In this document: positions 14,601-22,394 of the stretch, in pieces
Position numbering within the stretch: position 1 is the stretch's first letter
How the letters are laid out: the number at the start of each line of letters is the position of its first letter
Assembly: GCA_934047225.1 (NCBI GenBank)
Contig: OW203986.1
Coordinates: 18,665,221 to 18,729,220 of the forward strand
From: Ypsolopha sequella
Lineage: Eukaryota; Arthropoda; Insecta; Lepidoptera; Ypsolophidae
Direction: 5' to 3'
Length of the DNA stretch: 64,000 nt
The notes under the pieces: generated by a model
Databases searched by the model: none
What the model saw: the letters and a program-made list of their open reading frames with translations, nothing else
Told to the model about the DNA's origin: nothing
Translations under genes and position numbers: made by a program

Positions 14601-17600
14601 TCTATGCGTGCGTCAGAGATGGACGTATGCTCGAACGATAAACGATCGATCGAATCTTTATGGGAGTGCCGGGCCAGGTCATATTGTCACTCGACCACGT
14701 AAATCACCGATGAAGAGTTCTTACTCCAAGTCAGTAGACTCGAAAACTTCGGACACACAGTATAGAAACGCAGAAATAAAAGTAAATCTGGATGTGAGGA
14801 GCTCTGAACCGGGAATCGAACCCGGGACCTCTCGCTTGCCGGGCGATTGCTCTAACCTCTGAGCTATCCAGTTAATTTATATATTAAAATGTTAATTTAT
14901 ATCTCCTTGCGATGGATGAATCGCCAAGTGTTCAAACATAGAAATTTATTTCTGTCATAGTCTCATTTTTATTTTTCGAATTGTTAACGCACCATAAATT
15001 TATTTCGTCCCTCTACTATCATTGGTCCTCTCTACATGTCTTCCAAACCACGAAGATTTGAAAGAGGTGTGTCAGAATCGTAGCAGATGGAAATCTGTAG
15101 TCTCCGCCTACCCCTCTGGGAGACAGGCGTGAGTATATTGTATGTATGTATTGTCGCGGGCTTATTAATAATTGCCAAGGTATTCCGAGTGGAGGTTTTA
15201 CAAGTAAATATAATAACAGTTTTATATTTTCTTGATTTGATACGTTCCCTATAATATAAAGTATTTTATTTAATTATATACCCATATACATGTAAGAACA
15301 AATCAAGAAGCTCTGAAAAGTAATTACTTATATTTTTTATACCATTTTATATTTTCTACGAGATTTCATAGTGGTCAATACAACATTGGTAATCTCCTGT
15401 TTCCAGACAACGGAAACCAAATCGTCTCTTCACCTGCTTCCGCCGCCGCCTCTGCCCGAACTGACACGAAAGGAGATAATGGATATCAAGAAACACAACC
15501 TCGACGTTAGAACCGAGGCGTATAAAGCTATCAGAAGGCCCGGGAGAGGTTAGTTAGGTTTACATTACCCGGCAGAAAATAATGTACATCGGCTATCTTC
15601 GGCTTTGTAGAGCGTCGTCTCTGTCACCGGACTGGTAGTGCTTCGTGCGCACTGATAAACGCACTGATTCGTGCGACAGATGACACTACGATACGATGTG
15701 CATTATTTACTGCCGCGATCTGCACGGGCTTTATTATTAAAGCCGCGTTGACACGATCAGAGTAGACTTTGACGAAGTGCACTTAGATGATAATTTTGTA
15801 TGAATCTAGTGGACAAGGACCATGCTATATTTATTAAAGTACATAGAAGCTGGCTCATCCAAGTTCACTTTGTCCAAGTGGACGTGATCGTGTCAACGCC
15901 ATTACCTTGACAGAAATATCCTTAGAGGATGAAGATTTTTAGCATTTGCCTACTTAGACATTCTCTGCGTATTAAAATCTTGATAAAAACACTTGTACTG
16001 TTTCACAATATCACTTTATATTACTCCAACCGTATATTCTCTGCGTGTATTTACTTATGTATTAGGTGTGAAGAAGTCTTGTTGACATCGAAATTTTTAG
16101 TTCGATTTTCATTTGCTATGAAACTGAATATTTTAGAGCGCTTTGCAAGATGAAAATTTATTTCGGTCGTGGTTCGAACTCAGATGTCCGTCTTCACATT
16201 TACTTATATACTCTAGAATATTTAGATATCCAAGGCAAAATTTATCTAAAAACATTATTTTAAGGGGCCACTTTACGCCTGGATTTTTCTTAAGATTCAT
16301 TCACAAGGTAAAAACTGAATTGTGTGCAAAGTTTTATTGAGATCAAAGCCATCGGGACGTTACAAACGCTAAAGCATTTATATGGCAGCTGAGCGCGATG
16401 GCCCACCCTAAGCTGATGCGAGGGTTTGCGTTCCTAAACGCAAAGTCATACCATAACGACCATAGTTTAATGTTAATTGGCCTTTTCTAGTAAATTTAGG
16501 TTTTAAATGATCCTGCACAGCAACTATAAACACTCTTTAAAGTTTTTGTGTTGAGTCATTTACAAAGTAATACATAAAATAACATAACTTTTGTAGAAAA
16601 GCCTAATGAACATTTAACAATGGTCGCCGAATGTCATAAATCACATTTATTCAAAAACAAAAAAAAAGAATTATTAATTTTGCGCTTGGGAACGCCCTCC
16701 TATGCATCCAACTTAAATATTTGTTTCCGAGTATGGCCTTTATGTAATGAAACGGGACAACCAATGAAGCTAACTTGGTTAACTGCTTGATTTTTTTGTA
16801 TAGGGCAATAACTGGGTACTAAAAAACTGTCATAAATCCCTATAAGCCTAATAAACATTTTAACTACGGTCGCCGAATGTCATTAATCACATTTATTCAG
16901 TACTTTTTATTCAAAAACAAAAAAAAAGAATTATTAATTTTGCGCTTGGGAACGCCTTCCGATGCATCCAACTTAAATATTTGTTTCCGAGTATGGCCTT
17001 TATGTAATGAAACGGGACAACCAATGAAGCTAACTTGAACTGCTTGATTTTTTTGTATAGGGCAATAACTGGGTACTAAAAAACTGTCATAAATCCCTAT
17101 AAGTGTACCCATAAAGTTCCATCCATCCATCAGCCTAGTTCGTCCACTGCTGGACATAAGCCTTTCCAGGACTTTGCCACTCCCGGCGATCATCCTGGAA
17201 GAATTGCCCATACTCACACATGCTGGGTAGGCGGGTTGGTGAGCGCGGTGCCGGAACCCTCGCACCAGTGACGCCGCTGCCCGTCACCAGTTTGTTCCAT
17301 ATAAGGCTCGGCTATTAGGGATGGATATACCGTCATCTATCGGTCCCAGGCATGGTGGGCCTCCTGGTTTTTTGCCTTTGAGCTGTCCTCTTACTATCCC
17401 CCGAATTACTTCGAGGGGGTCTCCAAGTAAGATGTTGGTACCTCCACAGTCGAGCCCGGCATCAGCTCTACCACCTAGAAAACCTAATAATACTTACACA
17501 TAAAAATTCATATCATAATTTATTGTGTAAGACCAGCAATGGTAACATAATTATTTGATTTGATTCGTATTGAAAGGGACATATTCAGCTTCCACACAAC

Positions 17601-17950
17601 GTCTTTGTTTAGTAACTGGTTTTTTGCCTGTGAGCTGTCCTCTTACTCTCTCCCGAATAACTTCGAGGGGGTCTCCAAGTAAAGTTTATGTCACTAAAAT
17701 TATCATTATCTTTACAGATTTTTCGAAACTCTTCGAGCTACTAAAGCAGCTGAAAGGCGGCGTCGACGTCAAAAAGGAAGTGATGCGTGAAGTGATAAAT
17801 GAATCCTTACGATTCAAGCGAAAAGCGCTAGCGAAACTCTTAGAGGACTTCGTAGTCGGACTCGAGAAGAATGGAAACTGTGCCTCTAGCCTAAAACGGG
17901 ATATTAATAACTTAACGAACTCTCTATACAGTAATAATAATCACAGCTAG
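2465..17950 (+). CDS. IntS6: Integrator complex subunit 6, C-terminal 688 residues (5' exons outside window)
   Basis: Eleven exons join in one frame: 2465-2617, 4251-4481, 5194-5388, 6157-6366, 8317-8517, 9610-9785, 11052-11220, 12837-12978, 14222-14436, 15407-15548 and 17718-17950. Each junction is GT-AG and the phases match. The joined protein follows the INTS6/DICE1 family closely: CVNLFVLPYNYPVLLPLLDE, the QMGNYQEYLK and FGNPFKIDK motifs, MMVDEAD, a Pro-rich linker, and the C-terminal helical domain shared with SAGE1/DDX26B (KAIRRPGR, then FKRKALAKLLEDF). INTS6 belongs to the nuclear Integrator complex, which cleaves snRNA 3' ends and attenuates transcription; the family is known to help recruit PP2A to the complex. 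The N-terminal VWA domain is expected upstream of base 1. Reading frame and splice sites show no damage, so the gene is probably functional. Confidence 0.95.
2627..3043. mobile_element. Inverted-repeat MITE in IntS6 intron
   Basis: The two ends are long inverted copies (about 110 bp) starting CTTGACCGTAACCGCTGTGCC. The repeats enclose an AT-rich core and share the GGCGCCGC / GGCGAGGCGGGAGGAAAGGA segment. No clear target duplication is visible. It starts ten bases after a splice donor. Confidence 0.75.
3290..3395 (+). mobile_element. Probable LINE 3' tail
   Basis: A short AT-rich stretch ends AATAAAGAATTTATCTATCTATCTATC. A polyadenylation signal followed by a short tandem repeat is the usual 3' end of CR1/RTE-like LINEs. 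No coding part is visible. Confidence 0.35.
3715..3875. mobile_element. Small MITE, copy 1 of a family also at 34278
   Basis: Terminal inverted repeats of about 25 bp, GGGTCTACCGCGTAATTCTC at the left and its complement at the right, enclose a core with GACGACGCCCGCC and ACATGCCATCT. The core is shared with the element at 34278-34416. Confidence 0.7.
4251..4481 (+). CDS. IntS6: IntS6 exon b
   Basis: Seventy-seven codons, phase 0 at both ends, from VFVANSACKN to MPSYYVA. It carries the most conserved stretch of the family, HPFGYLKAST followed by NLFVLPYNYPVLLPLLDELF. The acceptor is CCTCTTCCAG and the donor GCT|GTAAGT. A TA-flanked MITE lies 50 bases into the following intron. Confidence 0.95.
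4531..5115. mobile_element. Tc1/mariner-type MITE, 585 bp, TA target
   Basis: The ends are CAGTACCAG and CTGGTACTG, flanked on both sides by TA (4529-4530 and 5116-5117), the signature of Tc1/mariner transposition. The inverted arms run about 150 bp and include the GCTAGCTTCGGCTA / TTCGGCTTTGTAGAGCG segment that recurs in the smaller elements at 13561 and 15563. There is no transposase, so it is non-autonomous. Confidence 0.85.
5194..5388 (+). CDS. IntS6: IntS6 exon c
   Basis: Sixty-five codons, phase 0, starting PLRRALAKMGA and ending SSNNTQK. SFSVLNYLKKLKNLAKIE matches the conserved YLKKL segment of INTS6. The acceptor is TCTTTTTTCAG and the donor AAG|GTAAGA. The ATG at 5218 is internal and is not a start. 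Confidence 0.93.
6157..6366 (+). CDS. IntS6: IntS6 exon d
   Basis: Seventy codons, phase 0, from VAESVRVVPRSP to RRDLLDQ. The end matches the conserved R-N-x-[FY]-D-I-x-R-R-x-L-L-D motif. The middle (HPSLQDKFSALRDQLNEFGG) is more divergent, as in the family. The acceptor is CATTTTCAG and the donor CAG|GTCAGT. Confidence 0.92.
6437..6895 (+). pseudogene. 3' fragment of an RTE/CR1-like LINE ORF2
   Basis: A 140-codon frame runs from LSVLMYGIEGWTLN to MVADAR (stop at 6859-6861). YGIEGWTL, LEAFEMWLFRR, VTNEEVLRRM, LAYLGHVYRH and EGKIEEKRRRGRRRTKW are the classic region after the reverse-transcriptase core in RTE-like and related LINEs, including the Gly/Arg-rich motif before the C-terminus. The RT core and endonuclease are missing, as expected for a 5'-truncated insertion. 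It lies in the IntS6 intron on the sense strand. The terminal ATG of the frame is chance and not a start codon. Confidence 0.85.
7081..7760 (+). pseudogene. Decayed LINE ORF2 remnant (uncertain)
   Basis: A frame at 7081-7326 (KLDINKVQSKLQNVDWSQAL) resembles the linker between endonuclease and RT in CR1/jockey-type ORF2. Near 7550-7645, NELPSQIKSQLSRNPHKIKT and VKAYYLDIIK resemble the far C-terminus of such ORFs, followed by a tail ending CAATAAACG. The two parts are in different frames with everything between them lost. Weak similarity; it may be two separate fragments. Confidence 0.35.
8317..8517 (+). CDS. IntS6: IntS6 exon e
   Basis: Sixty-seven codons, phase 0, from VVRMRANFLQ to NPFKIDK. 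It has the family hallmarks EDSVHSMPVAQMGNYQEYLK and FGNPFKIDK. The acceptor is CATTTTGCAG and the donor AAG|GTAAAA. Confidence 0.95.
8518..9609. other. IntS6 intron between exons e and f
   Basis: No gene is seen. The stretch carries three copies of the palindromic core GACGTCAC (about 8718, 8972 and 9148), two of them within a less AT-rich block at 8920-9185 that ends GTCACGTGACC. Just before exon f lies an imperfect repeat of AATAATACTAATAATAAAA. Confidence 0.5.
9610..9785 (+). CDS. IntS6: IntS6 exon f
   Basis: It starts RMMVDEADFDPLGS, the acidic motif that directly follows NPFK-DK in INTS6, then runs into a basic, Ser/Pro-rich tract (SGSPSPGKR, PPKRKAG) that could serve as a nuclear localisation signal. 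It ends with two bases (AT) of a Met codon completed by the next exon. The donor is CCTAT|GTAAGT. A short (AATAATACTAATAATAA)n repeat lies just upstream, at about 9536-9590. Confidence 0.88.
9950..10760. mobile_element. Inverted-repeat element split by a LINE
   Basis: The left end TGTGATTTATGGTATTATGCG and the right end GCGTAATGCCATAAATCACA are inverted copies. The interior is interrupted by a LINE fragment with its own target duplication (10061-10618). A related, uninterrupted copy is at about 16443-16650 and shares AAATGATCCTGCACA.CAACT across the insertion point, which shows the pre-insertion state. Confidence 0.65.
10061..10618 (+). mobile_element. 5'-truncated LINE (CR1/jockey-like) 3' end with target duplication
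   Basis: It opens inside the last codons of an ORF2: AAYGKSFSVKAVRLWNDLPT, then KIRISPSLAIFKKNL, a widespread LINE C-terminal motif. A 3' UTR follows (GGTTGGCTGGAAGAAATCGC and AAGTCCGCCCTTGTAC, a pattern common in lepidopteran LINEs), then ACAATAAAGTG and an (ATTC)n tail. The direct repeat CAACAACT at 10053-10060 and 10619-10626 is the target-site duplication. Confidence 0.85.
10763..10950. repeat. Palindromic MITE
   Basis: Two arms of about 80 bp, starting ACTTTTTGTCTTTTAAATGA and returning as TCATTTAAAAGACAAAAAGT, enclose a short loop with TTTCGGGCCATTCGGGCCCGG. The transcript would form one long hairpin. The loop sequence also occurs near 2055. Confidence 0.75.
11052..11220 (+). CDS. IntS6: IntS6 exon g (Pro/Thr/Ser-rich linker)
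   Basis: One base completes the split Met codon, then 56 codons of low-complexity linker follow, rich in Pro, Val, Ser and Thr (VTPVSTVSTPISPVTP). The acceptor is CTCCCACAG and the donor GAG|GTAACA. The high GC content and third-position GC contrast with the flanking intron. The assignment rests on frame continuity and splice sites, not on homology. Confidence 0.8.
11262..11650 (+). repeat. Dispersed repeat, copy 1 (inverse copy at 35765-36130)
   Basis: About 390 bp starting GGAGAATTTGAAGGAA and ending near GAATTACAGGAATTATGAAC matches the reverse complement of 35765-36130 along its length, with small gaps. It lies just after IntS6 exon g. No terminal repeats or coding capacity are visible, so its class is open. 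Confidence 0.65.
11759..11766 (+). promoter_or_regulatory. TATA box of the nested four-TM gene
   Basis: TATATAAG lies about 60 bases before the ATG at 11827, a normal distance for an insect TATA promoter. It is placed by position and sequence only. Confidence 0.4.
11827..12418 (+). pseudogene. Intronless four-transmembrane protein gene nested in IntS6 intron, one frameshift
   Basis: A first frame (11827-11988, 53 codons) starts MKILDKHLPKENKF, has a Cys pair (CCPFEKW) and a hydrophobic span (TVLILVIVWYVITIALQLLL), and stops at the TAG at 11986-11988. The frame starting 11993 continues at once with three more membrane spans and ends in a charged tail (SLKLKKKTGV...TLRI, stop at 12416-12418). 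The break sits in a near-tandem TATGTAG/TATGTAT duplication, so slippage of seven bases explains the +1 shift. A TATA box precedes it and AATAAA follows near 12635. The topology recalls small insect four-span proteins (LAPTM/DUF4728-like), but I cannot assign the family. A true pseudogene or a sequence error would look the same. Confidence 0.55.
12837..12978 (+). CDS. IntS6: IntS6 exon h (Pro-rich linker)
   Basis: It starts EPLILDTGGSAEERRPAPPP and runs through a Pro/Ala tract to VVKPFLNG, ending with one base of a split codon (GAG|GTGCGG donor). The acceptor is ATGTTCCAG. It is supported by phase match to exon i and by GC content. A pogo-type MITE begins 22 bases after the exon end. Confidence 0.78.
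13000..13351. mobile_element. pogo/Tigger-type MITE, 352 bp, TA target
   Basis: The ends CAGTACCCTCTCGCTAATCC and CGGACTAGCGAAAGAGTACTG are inverted and flanked by TA (12998-12999 and 13352-13353). CAGTA..CTCGCTAATCCG is the classic terminus of pogo/Tigger elements. There is no transposase frame. Confidence 0.88.
13561..13696. mobile_element. Short TA-flanked MITE, copy 1
   Basis: Inverted ends CAGATCCCGGCAGTAAATAA and TTATTTACTGCCGCGATCTG, flanked by TA on both sides (13559-13560 and 13697-13698). The interior has the ACAAAGCCGAAGATAGCCGA segment related to the 585-bp element at 4531. A second copy in opposite orientation is at 15563. Confidence 0.85.
13763..14100. mobile_element. TA-flanked TIR element carrying a tRNA-like sequence
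   Basis: The ends GAGTGCATTACAATCTAGAA and CTAGTTTGTAATGCACTC are inverted and flanked by TA (13761-13762 and 14101-14102). Inside, at 13806-13876, is a tRNA-like head with an A box (TGGCGCAGTCAGCGC) and a B box (GGTTCGATTCC), as in a SINE. A SINE captured by, or inserted in, a mariner-type MITE would explain both. Confidence 0.7.
14222..14436 (+). CDS. IntS6: IntS6 exon i
   Basis: Two bases complete an Asp codon, then 71 codons run from AYTTMCTKMP through a Pro/Ala linker to ELQINAILQGIAYE and a basic end, GRGRKKKRK. The lysine/arginine run is a good nuclear-localisation candidate. The acceptor is ACACTTTCAG and the donor AAG|GTGAGA. Confidence 0.82.
14556..14656. repeat. Short inverted repeat (MITE-like)
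   Basis: ATTCGATCGAATATCGTTCG at the left mirrors CGAACGATAAACGATCGATC further right, around a core with CCATCTCTATCAC and GTCAGAGATGG. The transcript would fold into a hairpin of about 100 bases. Confidence 0.6.
14806..14876 (-). repeat. tRNA-like SINE head, reverse strand
   Basis: On the minus strand TGGATAGCTCAGAGGTTAGA (D arm, A box) is followed by a T arm CCGGG TTCGATT CCCGG (B box). The anticodon loop would read CCGGCAA, with C where tRNAs have U33, and the acceptor halves do not pair fully. This fits a SINE head better than a working tRNA. SINE body limits are not resolved. Confidence 0.55.
15407..15548 (+). CDS. IntS6: IntS6 exon j, start of C-terminal domain
   Basis: It encodes TTETKSSLHLL, a short Pro run, then ELTRKEIMDIKKHNLDVRTE and AYKAIRRPGR. 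The RRPGR element is typical of the INTS6/SAGE1/DDX26B C-terminal domain. It ends with one base of a split codon; the donor is AGAG|GTTAGT. A TA-family MITE begins 15 bases downstream. Confidence 0.9.
15563..15722. mobile_element. Short TA-flanked MITE, copy 2 (opposite orientation)
   Basis: It shares ends (CGGCAG.AAATAATG.ACA and TGTGCATTATTTACTGCCGC) and core with the copy at 13561. The left TA is intact (15561-15562); the right flank reads CA, so that duplication has decayed or the end is shifted. Confidence 0.8.
16443..16650. repeat. Dispersed TIR element, second copy of the family at 9950
   Basis: It starts CATACCATAACGACCATAGTTTAATG and closes with the complementary AATGGTCGCCGAATGTCATA. 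Unlike the first copy it has no LINE insertion, so it shows the empty site. Confidence 0.6.
16601..17103. repeat. Two-copy tandem duplication, about 250 bp per unit
   Basis: Units 16601-16845 and 16846-17103 are nearly identical over GCGCTTGGGAACGCC, GGCCTTTATGTAATGAAACGGG and CATAAATCCCTATAAG. The second has an extra 13-base TACTTTTTATTC insert and lacks five bases. It lies in the last IntS6 intron. Confidence 0.9.
17124..17490 (-). mobile_element. Dispersed RTE-type 3' repeat, reverse copy
   Basis: It begins with the complement of a (GAT)n-like tail and TCCAGCAGTGGAC, a common end of lepidopteran RTE-like elements, and runs into TTATATGGAACA and CCCCCTCGAAGTAATTCGGG. A matching copy in the opposite orientation is at 23796-24180. 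A fragment of the same repeat (TTTTTGCCTGTGAGCTGTCC onward) recurs at 17617-17682. No long frame remains. Confidence 0.7.
17718..17950 (+). CDS. IntS6: IntS6 last coding exon
   Basis: It completes an Asp codon and continues FSKLFELLKQLKGGVDVKKE, then INESLRFKRKALAKLLEDFV, the helical C-terminal core of the INTS6 family. A poorly conserved tail (SLYSNNNHS) ends at the TAG at 17948-17950. The acceptor is ATCTTTACAG. A fragment of the same repeat found at 17124-17490 sits directly upstream. Confidence 0.94.
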
Positions 17951-18043
17951 TGGTGTATAGCAGTGTTGCCAGTCTCACGTCCAAGGTAAACAAAAGTCCC
18001 TTGTATTTGTGCGTCGAGGTACGGAGCAAATGTCATTCGTGGT

Positions 18044-18636
18044 TAGAGATGGGTTTCCACCCGGGAAAATTCCCGATTGCGGGAAAATTCCCGGAAAGTT
18101 TCCGTGAAAACACCTGTTTGGGAAAATATTCGAGTGTTTTCATTTTGACAGTTTGTTTTAATATATTTTGAAATAAAAGCTATCCACCTTGGCAAATAAG
18201 TAGATTTGCCGTATTGTAGCTAAATGACAGAAAGTTCTTCTTTAATTGACAGTATCATTGTTTTCTTCATACAAAAAATAATTCAATATTTTTTTTTCTC
18301 AGAAAGTAATACATATTTCAGAAAAACTATCAGTAAAAGGTGTTTGTAATAGCGTCAGCAACTATGACAAAAAAAAAATAGTTTGGTTACTTAACCTTTT
18401 AATTAAATATTTTCAAGTGCCTGTAGTTTCCAAAGCGCATATTTTCGCAGTTAAATGTAAGGAAATAAAATGTTGGCTGTGACTTCCTCTATCACCTGCA
18501 GTAAGTTTCATTTTAAGTTTCATAGTATTTGTTAAGAAAAATGAAAGAAACCCACCAATTGGGAATTTTCCCTGATTAACACGGGGAATTTTCCCAAACG
18601 GGAATTAACCCGGGAATTTTCCCGCGCCCATCTCTA
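18044..18636. mobile_element. hAT-type MITE with 8-bp target duplication
   Basis: The ends TAGAGATGGG and CCCATCTCTA are inverted, and TTCGTGGT is repeated directly at 18036-18043 and 18637-18644. Eight-bp duplications and a TAGAGRTGGG terminus mark the hAT superfamily. Subterminal CGGGAAAATTCCCG blocks, repeated several times at both ends, resemble transposase-binding arrays. There is no transposase. It lies 93 bases after the IntS6 stop codon. Confidence 0.92.
18172..18177 (+). terminator. Candidate IntS6 polyadenylation signal
   Basis: This is the first AATAAA after the IntS6 stop codon; none occurs in 17951-18043. It lies inside the hAT-type element at 18044-18636, so the transposon may supply the gene's 3' end. 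Use of the signal is inferred. Confidence 0.45.
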
Positions 18637-18644
18637 TTCGTGGT

Positions 18645-21470
18645 ACCGCTTTCGTTGTCATGTTTTTGAAACTTAACTGAGTTAAACAATTGGTCCGATT
18701 GTGTACGAGTACATGACGTACGACTTACGATTGGTGTTTTATCATTTTGACAGACAACCTAGTTTGTAGCTCCTTTTTTTTTAGCTTTAGTTAAATGCAA
18801 TAACGCCTTTTAATGAACTTATATGATCGATTTTGTTGATCTCAGACCATTTCATCACGTTTTAATGTTTTATCTGATATTCTGCTTTTGTTTTATTTTA
18901 CGTTAGCCTTCAAGAGGCTTTGACATATTACGTTATTTAATTAGTACAACCTTATCAAATAGGACAATTCATTAAATTACCTGAATAACTGTTATCTGTG
19001 CTCTTATAAACACTGTTTTATATAATTTGACCTGAAATTTAGTATGACATTTGCCCCTCACACGAACGCGACGTATTTGTTTACAAAAACATATAAACAA
19101 AGCATTTGTTTACAAAAACATAAACACCCGTCGACCATTCCGCCTGACAATAAGAAAAGGGGTCCAGTAACTTGGATTATCCCAGAAATAAAGCACAAAA
19201 CGGAATAGAGCTTAATTTGTATCAATCAGTAGATCTGATCCTTTAATTTTTCATGCTTCCTGAAGTATTACTATCCTACTACCAAGACGAATGGTTACTC
19301 TAATTAGCTGGTAATAGAGGCTATTGTTGACTAACTCAATCGTCTTGGGATTCGCCATAGAGCATCAATGTGTTTTGGTGCTGTGTGGATTTTAGTATAA
19401 GAAATCACGTATCACCCTGTCGCCCGCTCACTGCCTCACAAAGAAAATTTAGCTATAGAATGTAATAATTTTTTCAATACATTTGCTTGAAAATTTAACT
19501 TGAAATGGCAGTAAACATGCATGCAACTTAATTTTACCGCATTAATGCGTTTTATTTTCTACAAATCCAATTTGAAACTTTACTAGCAAGAAGTTTTACA
19601 TAATGATGTCAACTTAATAGGTATAAATAATGAATTAATAAGAAAAATTGCGATGAAATTGCAACAGCGCCGAAAATTATTATAACTGTATTTAATTTTT
19701 TCAATTTGAAGTGTTTTATTTCATGACTAGGTAATTCTTTTTATTTCATCAAGAAAAACATCGGAAAGGCTGAAAATTTTAGTATACAAATACATATAAA
19801 TAATAATTTTGTTACAATAAAAGCAAATCTCACGCATGCGTACTTGCATAATAACAAAAACGCGCCATATTCGTTTGTTTGCATAAAATGTGTTGTTTTT
19901 TTTCATCACTTTTCTCTCTCAAATGTATTGAAAAACATCATGTGATACAAGGTGACCTCGCCTGTGGCGCGGGTTTTAGTAATAACCCACTTACCACCCT
20001 GATATCACAATGTACTATTTTAATTAACTGTTCGAGATATGCGATTTGATCGATTAAATGCATTTATGTTTATTCATATACAAATGGGGAAATTTTTCAT
20101 GCGCACGCACGCTATCTACCTATAGTATAGTTATGCTTGAACCAAAAACTGCAAATGTCGACGACAAAATATGTTATTTATAAAAATTTTCATTAAGAGC
20201 ACCGTGCTCGCCTGAACTCCGAATATGCAGTGTTTGCTAATAATGTTAATATTTATTAATATTTGCCTAAATTTTGAATTTTGTAACTTATCCCTTACTT
20301 AAACCAGCGCTGTCACCTGGACTAAAAAAAGACCGAAGTTGGTTCGTTTAAATAGGACTCGGACTCGGTCCGATGAACTTTTAAGGTAAACCATAAACTC
20401 AAGCGGACCGAGCGGATTAGCCCGACCTCGGTAAAAAGCCGGTCTGGTCCGGGTTGATCCGAAAAAGTCCGTTAAATTATTTCAAGAGATTTTCTTTTGA
20501 CTCCTTCAATAGTGTCGGTATCACATTATTTTTTCATGCTATACTTGCATAAAATCATCCATAATCGTTTCGTGAAACACAACGGACTGAACGGACTAAG
20601 CCCGAAATCCGAAAAAATCCGTGCGGTCCGCGGGCGCGCCATGGTTGTAAAAGTCCTATTTGATGATTTAGGACTTTTTTTACATTTTCAGTTTTACTTC
20701 GGACTTTTATTTAAAACATTTACCAAATCTAAAACATTTACCAAAAATATATACACACGAAAGTTACAAGTGTTTAAATTTCCTGGAGTGTAAATTCCAT
20801 TATTTACTATTAATTACATAATAACTTATTGGGAGTTTTAGTGAACATGGCTTAAGAATTAACTGTTCGTTTGTTAAAAGGTTAGGATTTGATTTCTCCG
20901 TCTATTAGCATTATTTTATATTGGAACGTAAAATGGCCAGCGATTTGTGGTTGCACGTGTGTGTGTTTGTACATCACGACAGACTGCACTCGCAACAACT
21001 CTGAAACGCTGTGGATAATACATTTTTACTTGGTTCATTTATTTTAAAAGCCATTAGTTATACTATTTGGTACTTATTTAAAATATTGTCTTGATAAATA
21101 TTACGAAGTGTTATGATATATTTCCCCATCGGTACTAAGTCTTCAGTTTTAGCATGGGGTTGAACAGAAAGCGACAAGGACGGTGTTCTTGCTTGAGGCA
21201 AACTTAGCTGAGTAAAGTTTATAAACTTGAGAGCGCTGACTTAAGGAAGGGTTTTCTCAATTGTGTCTTTTCAAACTCAATGTAAAAAGTGAAATTGCTT
21301 TAGGAAAATTTTGAAAAATATATATTTAATATTTCACTCTTTGATTTTAATATTTCGGCCGTTCGATACGCGATTACTTGCATTTCCCTCCATCTAATTA
21401 AATCGCAAAGATAGGCCTGAACTATGAAGTAAATTTCATTTTATTTGAGTAATATTAACTTTTGGACACT
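18645..21470. other. Gene-free stretch downstream of IntS6
   Basis: AT-rich and without a supported gene. Seen in it: a 17-base direct repeat, TTTGTTTACAAAAACAT, at about 19074 and 19108; an imperfect inverted block at about 20340-20670 with GGACTCGGACTCGGTCCG and AATAGGACT/AGTCCTATT near its ends (possibly a MITE); and a dispersed segment at about 21336-21420 (GATACGCGATTACTTGCATT) whose reverse copy is at about 49800-49915. Confidence 0.5.
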
Positions 21471-21625
21471 CGTGTCGATTTGGTGTAACACCATTTAACT
21501 TATTCGACAGGACTAAACCTAATTTAAGCGTTCTGTCTTTTTCTTTTTGTATCGAAAAGACAGGACGCTCAATATAAGGTTAGTCCTATCAAACAAGTTT
21601 AGTTTTGTTTCGCCGAATCGACACC
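21471..21625. mobile_element. MITE, copy 1 (second at 38628)
   Basis: Inverted ends GTGTCGATT.GGTGTAACA and CCGAATCGACAC enclose GACAGGACTAAACCTAATTT and its mirror, with the core TGTATCGAAAAGACAGGACGC. The element at 38628-38768 has the same plan, so these are two copies of one family. Confidence 0.75.
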
Positions 21626-22394
21626 AATAAAACTTATACTAAACTAAATGTGGTGCAAAATGAGGTAAAAAACGGCCGTCATATTAAAAACTGATTCCAA
21701 AATAATAAATAAAACCCTCTAAAATCGCTAGATTTCTGGGCGGAAATCTCTAGATTTCTGAGCGGCCCGCTTCCACTGAGCGGGATAGACCAAGATAGAT
21801 AGTTGGAGCAGGACCGATTTTTCCGGCTACCCTTGCCTTAAGTTACATAGCAAGTGAAGTCAGTCGCGCTCTTTACCTCTGGAGCGAAATGAAAGAGCGC
21901 GGTAGACATGCTTGCTCAGTTTGCTAGATTTGTGCGCAGACTAGGAAGTCTCTTCGAAAGTCATTTTTTGAGTGAATAATTCCAATTTCTTTGTGCGAAC
22001 GTTTGCGTAAGTGCACTGCCTGCCAATTAGACTACGCATTATATAATAAAATATTTGATACACCATGCTAAGACCTCTGGCCAGATAATTTTATGAAGTA
22101 TAGAAATATTTCGTTTCTTTTTTATTTCTATAGTTATAGCTTTGTACATTTGACCGGTGATCATATTTGTTGGTCGAACTGGTTAATTAAATGAAATGCT
22201 AGTCGCGAAGCTCTTGAACTTACGTACTCTTTGACTCCATGGTTTTGCGTAAAATGAAAACTCAATCATTCTAACGAATATCTCTGCATTAAACAACATT
22301 ATCAATGTTAGATTTGTAACTACTGTAAGTTGAATTCATAATTAATTATTTAAAATTGATCGCCTTACGTGAATTATCTCGTGAAACGCGACAT

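Noticed and set aside
14806..14876. Functional tRNA gene on the minus strand
   Set aside because: T arm and D arm are good, but position 33 is C, the acceptor halves pair poorly, and the sequence fits a SINE head.
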